5,073 bases of DNA from an uncultured Flavobacteriaceae bacterium (lineage in GTDB: Bacteria; Bacteroidota; Bacteroidia; Flavobacteriales; Flavobacteriaceae). A model generated the notes under the pieces. The model searched no databases and had not been told where the DNA came from. It worked only from the letters and a program-made list of their open reading frames with translations. Position numbers and translations under genes: made by a program. Numbering within the stretch: position 1 is the stretch's first letter; every line of letters starts with the position of its first letter. Below, in pieces: positions 1-5,073 of this stretch. The stretch lies in NCBI GenBank assembly GCA_945788155.1, contig CALZKX010000020.1, positions 1-5,073 of the forward strand. The letters run 5' to 3'.

Positions 1-429
1 ATTTTAAAGCATTTTCATGATGGAAATACTACTACTGGTGTACTTCCAAAAAGCAACATATTAAACACTGCTTCTTTTTATTTAAATTCACCTTACTTGT
101 GTGGTGGAAAGACGCCTTTTGGAATAGATTGCTCTGGGTTTACGCAAATGGCTTATAAACTTAATGGCTACAAGTTGTTTAGAGGCGCATCCCAGCAAGC
201 CACTCAAGGAGAAGCGTTAAGTTTTATTGAAGAAAGCGAACCTGGTGATCTCGCTTTTTTTGATAATAACGAAGGAAACATTATACATGTTGGTATTATT
301 ATGAAAGATAATTATATAATACATGCTCATGGAAAAGTAAGGATTGATAGGTTAGATCATACAGGAATCTATAATGTGGAATCTAAAATCCATACCCATA
401 AATTACGTGTTATAAAAAAGATTATATAA
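1..429 (+). CDS. NlpC/P60 (C40) family cell-wall peptidase, 3' part only
   Basis: This is the C-terminal 142 residues of a cysteine peptidase gene; the frame is open from base 1, so the start lies upstream of the window. NlpC/P60 enzymes cleave peptide cross-bridges or stems of peptidoglycan, usually at D-Glu/meso-diaminopimelate bonds, outside the inner membrane. In the visible fragment the catalytic Cys is residue 44, in the motif DCSGF. The His base is residue 96, in IHVGI, and the third polar residue is probably His108, in IIHAHG. The spacings Cys-His 52 and His-His 12 fit the family. The block PGDLAFFD before the His is also typical. Family members in this group often carry SH3-like domains ahead of the catalytic domain, which cannot be seen here. 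An in-frame TTG at 97-99 is an internal Leu codon, not a start, because the conserved domain begins before it. One oddity is Cys where a Trp or other aromatic residue usually precedes the Gly-Gly (YLCGG). The gene ends in a hairpin terminator. Confidence 0.93.
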   Translation: MLKHFHDGNTTTGVLPKSNILNTASFYLNSPYLCGGKTPFGIDCSGFTQMAYKLNGYKLFRGASQQATQGEALSFIEESEPGDLAFFDNNEGNIIHVGIIMKDNYIIHAHGKVRIDRLDHTGIYNVESKIHTHKLRVIKKII

Positions 430-457
430 AAAGCCGTTTGTAATAAAACGGCTTTTT
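428..457. terminator. Bidirectional intrinsic terminator between convergent genes
   Basis: A perfect 12-bp inverted repeat, AAAAAGCCGTTT at 428-439 and AAACGGCTTTTT at 446-457, encloses a 6-nt loop, GTAATA. The GC-rich core AGCCG/CGGCT ends in a run of five T on the + strand. The mirror-image run of A at 428-432 provides the U-run for minus-strand transcripts. The stem begins inside the stop codon of the NlpC/P60 gene (427-429) and lies 49 nt beyond the end of the TPR gene, so one element can stop transcription from both sides. No second hairpin is visible between 458 and 506. Confidence 0.9.
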
Positions 458-506
458 ATAGAAATCTATCAACCTATTTTAGGAAGACTCAAAACAAAGG
501 ATATTG

Positions 507-1784
507 TCAATTTTTATTTTCTAATTCCTCAACTTTGGCTTTCATTGCTTTAAAATTTGGCATATCATCCAAAGCACCATAAATATTCATTAGTGTTCTA
601 GCTGCTCCTATATTTTCTGGTTCTATTACTAAAACGTTACTTAAAAAGGGTATCGCATCTTTATATAATTGCTGTCTGTTAACTTTTAGCTCTTCATACT
701 TTTTATTATCAGCAGTTGAGTTGCCCAAAGCATTCATCTTATCAATTATAGTTTGCTCTTGATTTAGTATTAGGGCAGCCATATTCATTTGAGCTGCAGT
801 GTAGCTAGGATCAATTTCAATAACCTTGGTATAATATTCTTTGGCTGCTTCAAAGTTATTCTCCTCAGCTGCAAAAACACCAAGATTGAATAGTAAACTC
901 ACATCATTAGGCTTAATCTCTAGGGCGCTTTTTATTATTTCTTGATACTTTTGAGTATCACCCATTTTGTAATACACATTCGCTTCAGAAATTAATAAGT
1001 TGAAATCGTTAGGGCTTATTTCTTTTGCTCTATCTAAAGCAGAAATAGCTTTTTCGTTTTCACCTTGCTCTACATAAATTAAAGCGATATTCTTTGCTAT
1101 ATCACCTGCTTTAGAAGGGGATGTTACGTCTTTGGGTTTGTCATGTGTACCAGCTTTTACAGAAATATCTCTCATACCTTTATTAGGAAAGGTTTGCTCT
1201 TCTCCGGATTCAACATCTGTAGCCATAAATTCTTCAGTTATTCCTGTATAACCTATATTCATTAATTCATCATACAATTTTAATGCTTTTGGAAAATCTT
1301 TATCCAAAACAGCAACTGTGGCCGAGTTAAATAAGTATATGGTATCCTGTGGAGAAACCCTATAAGCTTTCTCAAAATTATTTAAAGCTGAAGTAAAGTT
1401 TTTTTGCTCGTATGCGTCACTTCCTTTTTTAACAAATGTGTTAGTCATTTCTATTTTCATAGCATTTACCTTTGAAGTGTAAACCTTTTTTCCAGATTTT
1501 GTTTCAATATCTTCAAGTATTTCAAAACTATTTAGTGCATCTGTAATCTCTAAATCACTTCCAGCACCATTTGCATATAAAGCTTGGCCTTTTAAAAAAT
1601 AGAATTTTGCTTTTGTTTTGTCATCCATTGCAGACAATAAAGATTCTGCTGCACTAATAGCAGCCTTTGCATCTGCGAAGTTGCTACTTTTTATAGCCTT
1701 TTCTGCTGTTTTTATTTCTTTCTTTTGAGCGAAAGAAAATGAAGCCATCATCAAAGCTAATCCTAATACAACCTGTTTTTTCAT
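507..1784 (-). CDS. Exported tetratricopeptide-repeat (TPR) protein of unknown function
   Basis: A complete 425-residue protein with a clear signal peptide: Lys-Lys after Met, a hydrophobic core, and a probable signal peptidase I cut after FSFA at residue 19, before Gln20. No lipobox Cys is present, so it is predicted soluble in the periplasm or surface-associated rather than a lipoprotein. TPR-like helix pairs lie at about residues 116-149, 150-178, 229-262, 263-295 and 296-329, with a degenerate or interrupted one at 330-393. Repeats end in the typical A..I.P.D turn, for example KALEI-type helices closing in KPND and DPSY. The region 21-95 is helical and TPR-like but weaker. A non-TPR block at about 181-225 splits the array. 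TPRs bind proteins or peptides; no enzymatic motif is visible, so the partner is unknown. The ATG at 1784 was chosen because it gives the intact signal peptide directly. It follows gyrA by 17 nt and is probably co-transcribed with it. Confidence 0.93.
   Translation of the reverse strand: MKKQVVLGLALMMASFSFAQKKEIKTAEKAIKSSNFADAKAAISAAESLLSAMDDKTKAKFYFLKGQALYANGAGSDLEITDALNSFEILEDIETKSGKKVYTSKVNAMKIEMTNTFVKKGSDAYEQKNFTSALNNFEKAYRVSPQDTIYLFNSATVAVLDKDFPKALKLYDELMNIGYTGITEEFMATDVESGEEQTFPNKGMRDISVKAGTHDKPKDVTSPSKAGDIAKNIALIYVEQGENEKAISALDRAKEISPNDFNLLISEANVYYKMGDTQKYQEIIKSALEIKPNDVSLLFNLGVFAAEENNFEAAKEYYTKVIEIDPSYTAAQMNMAALILNQEQTIIDKMNALGNSTADNKKYEELKVNRQQLYKDAIPFLSNVLVIEPENIGAARTLMNIYGALDDMPNFKAMKAKVEELENKN
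1728..1784 (-). other. Signal peptide of the TPR protein
   Basis: Residues 1-19 show a positively charged start (MKKQ), a hydrophobic stretch VVLGLALMMASF and a small-residue end SFA before Gln20. This fits Sec export with signal peptidase I cleavage after Ala19. There is no Cys after the core, which argues against a lipoprotein. Confidence 0.85.
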
Positions 1785-1794
1785 TTTTAATTAT

Positions 1795-1808
1795 TTAATT
1801 GTTAATTG
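1795..1808. repeat. Short tandem repeat (2 x 7 bp) across the gyrA stop codon
   Basis: TTAATTG occurs twice head to tail at 1795-1801 and 1802-1808. The gyrA stop codon (TTA at 1802-1804 on the + strand) opens the second copy, while the first copy is in the gyrA-TPR spacer. The sequence is AT-rich and the repeat is short, so it may be chance. Loss or gain of one copy would alter the gyrA end or the spacer length but would not reach the TPR coding sequence. Confidence 0.4.
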
Positions 1809-4336
1809 TTATTTTCTGTTTCGTTATTATCAAGAGTTGTGCCATCATTTGCATCTGCCTCTTTTTCAGTAGCCTCCACATCTTCAACATCATCTTCATC
1901 GTGCATAACCTTAGCTACAGCTGCAATAGAGTCGCTTCCTTTTAAATTAATTAGCTTAACGCCTTGAGTCGCTCTACCCATAACTCTTAAATCTTGAACT
2001 GCCATTCTTATTGCAATTCCAGATTTATTAATAATCATAAGGTCATCTTCATCAGATACATTCTTGATTGCTACTAAGTTACCTGTTTTTTCTGTAATAG
2101 AAATGGTTTTTACTCCTTTTCCTCCACGATTTGTAATTCTATAATCCTCTAAACTAGAACGTTTACCAAAGCCATTTTCTGAAACAACAAGTATATCACT
2201 TTCCATATCATTAACAGCTATCATGCCAATTACTTCATCTGTTTTCTCATCTTGAAGTCTAATTCCACGAACGCCTGAGGCGTTTCTTCCCATTGGTCTT
2301 GTTTTTGCCTCTTCAAATCTAATAGCTTTGCCAGATTTAAGTGCTAACATCACTTGGCTTTCTCCAGTGGTAAGTTTTGCTTCCAATAATTCGTCATCTT
2401 CTTTAATAGTAATGGCATTAATTCCATTGGTTCGAGGTCGAGAATATTGCTCTAACGAGGTTTTTTTAACTTGCCCTTTTTTAGTAGCCATAATCACATA
2501 GTGATTATTTATATAGTCGTCGTCTTTTAAATCTTGTGTACAAATAAAAGCTTTTACTTTGTCCGTTTGCTCAATGTTTATTAAGTTTTGTATGGCTCTT
2601 CCTTTTGAAGTTTTGCTTCCTTCAGGAATTTCATAAACACGCATCCAGAAACATTTTCCTTTTTGTGTAAAGAACAACATATATTGATGGTTGGTGCCAA
2701 CAAATAAATGCTCTAAGAAATCTTCATTTCTAGTAGTTGAAGCTTTTTGACCAACACCTCCTCTATTTTGCGTTTTATATTCGGTTAAAGATGTTCTTTT
2801 AATATAGCCAGCGTGAGAAATAGTAATAACTACTTTCTCATTAGGAATCATGTCTTCAATACTTAAATCGCCTCCAGCATATTCAATAACTGAACGACGT
2901 TCATCACCATATTTTTGTTTAACTTCTTGAAGTTCATCTCTAATGATATTCATACGACGTTCTTTCTTATCAAGAATATCTTTTAAATCTTCAATGGTTT
3001 TCATTAAGTCTTCGTACTCAGCTCTTAGTTTATCTTGTTCTAAACCTGTAAGCTGACGCAAGCGCATTTCAACAATGGCTTTTGCTTGAATTTCAGTAAG
3101 CTTAAATCTATCTACTAACTTTTGTCTTGCTTCATCAGCATTTGCAGATTCACGAATTAAAGCAATGACTTCATCAATATTATCAGACGCTATAATAAGT
3201 CCTTCTAAAATATGTGCTCTTTCTTCTGCTTTACGAAGTTCGTACTTTGTTCGTCGCACAACTACTTCATGTCGATGCTCTACAAAGTGATGAATCATAT
3301 CTTTAAGATTCAACATTTGTGGCCGACCGTTAACAAGTGCAATATTATTTACACTAAAAGACGATTGTAGCGCAGTGTATTTATATAATTTATTCAAAAC
3401 TATATTCGGTATCGCATCTCGTTTTAAAACATATACAATACGCATACCATTTCTGTCAGATTCGTCACGAATGGTAGCAATGCCTTCTAGTTTTTTATCG
3501 TTAACTAAATCAGCAGTTTTCTTAATCATATCTGCTTTGTTAACTTGATAAGGGATTTCTGTAACAATAATACTTTCGCGTCCTTGAACTTCTTCAATTA
3601 TTGCTTTTCCACGCATCATTACTCGACCACGTCCTGTTTTAAAAGCTTCCCTTACACCATCGTAACCATAAATAATACCTCCAGTTGGAAAATCTGGTGC
3701 CTTTACATGAGTTATTAGTTCATCAATCTCAATGTCATTATTATTAATGTATGCAACGATTCCATCTACAACCTCAGATAGGTTATGTGGTGGCATATTA
3801 GTTGCCATACCAACTGCAATACCTGAGGCTCCATTAACTAGAAGCCCTGGGATTCTAGTTGGAAGTACTGTTGGTTCTTGAAGTGTGTCGTCAAAGTTCA
3901 ACTTATGATCTACTGTATCTTTGTCAATATCTGCCAACATGTCCTCAGATATCTTACGCATTCTTGCCTCAGTATAACGCATTGCTGCAGGACTGTCACC
4001 ATCAATAGAACCAAAGTTACCTTGCCCATCAACAAGCATATAACGTAAACTCCATTCTTGAGCCATTCTAACCATGGTATCGTAAACCGAAGTATCACCA
4101 TGTGGATGGTACTTACCAAGTACTTCACCAACGATTCTTGCCGATTTTTTATGGGCTGAATTAGCTCTAACACCCAATTCATGCATCCCATAAAGAACAC
4201 GTCTATGCACTGGTTTTAAACCATCTCTTACATCTGGAAGTGCACGTGACACAATGACTGACATTGAATAATCAATGTAAGCCGATTTCATTTCATCTTC
4301 AATATTTATTGGAATGAGTTTTTCTCCTTCTGCCAT
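1802..4336 (-). CDS. gyrA: DNA gyrase subunit A
   Basis: Gyrase introduces negative supercoils using ATP, as a GyrA2GyrB2 complex; GyrA makes the transient double-strand break. The protein is complete at 844 residues, a normal length for the family. The winged-helix/tower breakage-reunion part covers about residues 30-470. The catalytic tyrosine is Tyr121, in AAMRYTEAR (codon 3974-3976), and the conserved stretch HPHGDTSVYDT lies at 77-87. A coiled-coil segment with the second dimer interface lies around 360-475. The C-terminal beta-pinwheel (about 495-810) carries a GyrA box, QNRGGVG, at 523-529, and a related TNRGGKG at 735-741. An acidic, Asn-rich tail follows from 813. The N-terminus IPINIEDEMKSAYIDYSMSVIVSRALPDVRDG and the box favour GyrA over ParC. 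The ATG at 4336 is preceded by an AT-rich leader with no Shine-Dalgarno sequence, usual for Bacteroidota. It appears to be the first gene of a two-gene operon with the TPR gene and is divergent from clpC. Resistance-associated positions look unmutated (Thr82, Asp86). Confidence 0.98.
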   Translation of the reverse strand: MAEGEKLIPINIEDEMKSAYIDYSMSVIVSRALPDVRDGLKPVHRRVLYGMHELGVRANSAHKKSARIVGEVLGKYHPHGDTSVYDTMVRMAQEWSLRYMLVDGQGNFGSIDGDSPAAMRYTEARMRKISEDMLADIDKDTVDHKLNFDDTLQEPTVLPTRIPGLLVNGASGIAVGMATNMPPHNLSEVVDGIVAYINNNDIEIDELITHVKAPDFPTGGIIYGYDGVREAFKTGRGRVMMRGKAIIEEVQGRESIIVTEIPYQVNKADMIKKTADLVNDKKLEGIATIRDESDRNGMRIVYVLKRDAIPNIVLNKLYKYTALQSSFSVNNIALVNGRPQMLNLKDMIHHFVEHRHEVVVRRTKYELRKAEERAHILEGLIIASDNIDEVIALIRESANADEARQKLVDRFKLTEIQAKAIVEMRLRQLTGLEQDKLRAEYEDLMKTIEDLKDILDKKERRMNIIRDELQEVKQKYGDERRSVIEYAGGDLSIEDMIPNEKVVITISHAGYIKRTSLTEYKTQNRGGVGQKASTTRNEDFLEHLFVGTNHQYMLFFTQKGKCFWMRVYEIPEGSKTSKGRAIQNLINIEQTDKVKAFICTQDLKDDDYINNHYVIMATKKGQVKKTSLEQYSRPRTNGINAITIKEDDELLEAKLTTGESQVMLALKSGKAIRFEEAKTRPMGRNASGVRGIRLQDEKTDEVIGMIAVNDMESDILVVSENGFGKRSSLEDYRITNRGGKGVKTISITEKTGNLVAIKNVSDEDDLMIINKSGIAIRMAVQDLRVMGRATQGVKLINLKGSDSIAAVAKVMHDEDDVEDVEATEKEADANDGTTLDNNETENNN
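1805..1900 (-). other. Acidic C-terminal tail of GyrA
   Basis: Residues 813-844 contain 14 Asp or Glu residues with a single Lys, and finish in an Asn-rich end (NNETENNN). In E. coli GyrA an acidic C-terminal tail is known to modulate DNA wrapping by the beta-pinwheel. A similar role here is inferred from composition and position only. Confidence 0.7.
2750..2770 (-). other. GyrA box (degenerate) in the C-terminal domain
   Basis: Residues 523-529 read QNRGGVG. The classical GyrA box, needed for DNA wrapping and negative supercoiling, is Q(R/K)RGG(R/K)G. The Gln, Arg and three Gly are kept, but the two other basic positions are Asn and Val. Confidence 0.8.
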
Positions 4337-4529
4337 AAATAAAATTATTAGTTTTTGTAGGTTTTCAAATCGAGCTAATATAACAATTTTGTTAGTCCAA
4401 ACACTATCTAAACATGGCTTTTTTGAGACTTTTTATCAACAATATTTAGAGCAATTTTCGTTAATAACTATAAGCCATTATATTTTGATTTAATATACTT
4501 TTTAGTGTCATTTACTCCTATAAACAATA

Positions 4530-4554
4530 ATTAAGGTATAGTTTTTGCCTTAAT
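4530..4554 (+). promoter_or_regulatory. Inverted repeat upstream of clpC, possible operator or leader hairpin
   Basis: ATTAAGG at 4530-4536 is matched by its complement CCTTAAT at 4548-4554, with an 11-nt middle, TATAGTTTTTG, that itself resembles a Bacteroidota -7 element. The repeat ends 43 nt before the clpC start. It could be a regulator's binding site over the promoter, or a weak hairpin in the mRNA leader. In such AT-rich sequence a 7-bp dyad can also occur by chance. Confidence 0.3.
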
Positions 4555-4580
4555 AAAGTAGATTTTATTATTTTTAATGC

Positions 4581-4588
4581 AGAAAGGA
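4581..4588 (+). promoter_or_regulatory. Shine-Dalgarno-like site deciding the clpC start
   Basis: AGAAAGGA lies 9 nt before the ATG at 4598, at normal ribosome-binding distance. It supports that start over an in-frame ATG at 4577, which would add MQKGTKF and would place this purine run inside the coding sequence. The gyrA and TPR starts in this window have no such site. Confidence 0.55.
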
Positions 4589-4597
4589 ACCAAATTT

Positions 4598-5073
4598 ATG
4601 GACGATAATTTTTCACCAAGAGTAAAAGATGTGATTGCTTATAGCAAAGAAGAGGCATTACGTTTAGGTCATGATTTTATTGGCACTGAACACTTAATGC
4701 TTGGTCTGTTACGTGATGGGAATGGGAAAGCAATCGATATTTTAAGTGCTTTGGATATCGACTTAAATCACTTAAGAAGAAAAGTAGAGATTTTAAGTCC
4801 TGCCAACCCTAACATTACTACTGCATCAAACGAAAAAAAGAACCTACATTTAACTAGACAAGCAGAGCGTGCTTTAAAGACGACATTTTTGGAAGCTAAA
4901 TTGTTTCAAAGTACTTCTATTAATACGGCACATTTATTACTTTGTATCTTGAGAAATGAAAACGACCCAACTACAAAATTATTAAATAAACTTAAAGTGG
5001 ACTACGATAACGTAAAAGATCAATTTAAATATATGATAGCTAATGACGACGATTATATAGAATCTCCAAAAGC
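4598..5073 (+). CDS. clpC: ATP-dependent Clp protease ATP-binding subunit (ClpA/ClpC type), 5' part
   Basis: The first 158 codons of a gene that runs off the right edge. ClpC is a Hsp100/AAA+ unfoldase that feeds proteins to the ClpP peptidase in the cytoplasm. Only the N domain is visible. It is built from two Clp_N repeats, at about residues 6-66 and 81-143, each with the typical motif: FIGTEHLMLGLLRD at 28-40 and INTAHLLLCILRN at 108-120. The region from about 145 (NDDDYIES) begins an acidic linker expected before the first AAA+ module. The opening MDDNFSPRVKDVIAYSKEEA resembles ClpC proteins, where this N domain binds substrates and adaptors. The start at 4598 was chosen because of the AGAAAGGA site 9 nt upstream and because the conserved sequence begins right there; ATG at 4577 is a possible alternative. 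ClpA or ClpB cannot be strictly excluded without the rest, but the N-terminal sequence favours ClpC. It is transcribed divergently from gyrA. Confidence 0.92.
   Translation, partial: MDDNFSPRVKDVIAYSKEEALRLGHDFIGTEHLMLGLLRDGNGKAIDILSALDIDLNHLRRKVEILSPANPNITTASNEKKNLHLTRQAERALKTTFLEAKLFQSTSINTAHLLLCILRNENDPTTKLLNKLKVDYDNVKDQFKYMIANDDDYIESPK

Larger units (their letters stand above)
4337..4597. promoter_or_regulatory. Divergent intergenic region with gyrA and clpC promoters
   Basis: This 261-nt AT-rich stretch separates two divergent genes and must hold both promoters or be preceded by none for either gene. No open reading frame of note, tRNA or terminator is visible. I looked for the Bacteroidota promoter form (TTG or TTTG near -33 and TAnnTTTG near -7). 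On the minus strand the best candidate is TCGATTTG (complement of 4366-4373), one mismatch, with TTTG (complement of 4398-4401) 24 nt upstream, a longer gap than usual. On the plus strand TATAGTTTTTG at 4537-4547 resembles a -7 element with one extra base, but no good -33 partner is visible. I see no CIRCE (HrcA) element and no CtsR-type heptad repeat. Exact promoter positions are therefore not assigned. Confidence 0.55.

Noticed and set aside
97..99. TTG as the start of a small 110-residue protein
   Set aside because: The frame is open to base 1 and the conserved NlpC/P60 sequence starts before it; it is an internal Leu codon of a gene truncated by the window edge.
3910..4200. A 96-residue minus-strand open frame inside gyrA
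   Set aside because: It overlaps the most conserved part of gyrA in another frame, and its composition (runs of Leu, Met, Trp, Cys) looks like an out-of-frame shadow.
4318..4334. AGAAGGAGA-type purine run just after the gyrA start codon on the minus strand
   Set aside because: It encodes the ordinary N-terminal residues AEGEK and no suitable start codon follows at ribosome-binding distance.
4414..4478. Inverted pair ATGGCTT (4414-4420) and AAGCCAT (4472-4478) in the divergent intergenic region
   Set aside because: Seven bases separated by 51 nt in AT-rich sequence, not extendable on either side; expected by chance.
1..5073. CRISPR array, tRNA, rRNA, insertion sequence, prophage, toxin-antitoxin or defence genes
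   Set aside because: No repeat-spacer pattern, no RNA gene structure and no matching coding sequence was seen; the window is fully explained by four ordinary genes and short intergenic regions.

Overview
The window looks like chromosome of a member of the Flavobacteriia (Bacteroidota). The basis is low G+C content, AT-rich translation starts that mostly lack a Shine-Dalgarno sequence, and four proteins whose sequences look flavobacterial by eye. No database search was possible, so family assignments rest on motifs and remembered family features.

Layout from left to right. Positions 1-429 (+) hold the 3' part of a cell-wall NlpC/P60 (C40) peptidase gene that begins before the window. A perfect 12-bp hairpin at 428-457 sits between this gene and the next, which converges on it, and probably terminates transcription from both sides. 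Positions 507-1784 (-) encode an exported TPR-repeat protein of unknown function. Positions 1802-4336 (-) encode DNA gyrase subunit A, complete, with its catalytic tyrosine, a C-terminal DNA-wrapping domain and an acidic tail. Only 17 nt separate gyrA from the TPR gene, so they are very likely one transcript with gyrA first. A 261-nt divergent intergenic region (4337-4597) must carry the promoters for gyrA (leftward) and for clpC (rightward). From 4598 to the window end lies the 5' part of an ATP-dependent Clp protease ATPase gene (ClpA/ClpC type), covering the substrate/adaptor-binding N domain only.

The genes do not form one pathway. They are housekeeping functions: peptidoglycan hydrolysis, DNA supercoiling and protein quality control, plus one periplasmic or envelope TPR protein that appears to share gyrA's transcript. 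I found no mobile element, CRISPR array, tRNA, rRNA, prophage or defence system, and no convincing new system. The points worth a second look are small: a Trp-to-Cys change beside the peptidase active site, a degenerate GyrA box with a second box-like motif, the TPR gene behind gyrA, an inverted repeat before clpC, and a Shine-Dalgarno-like site at clpC in a lineage that seldom uses them.
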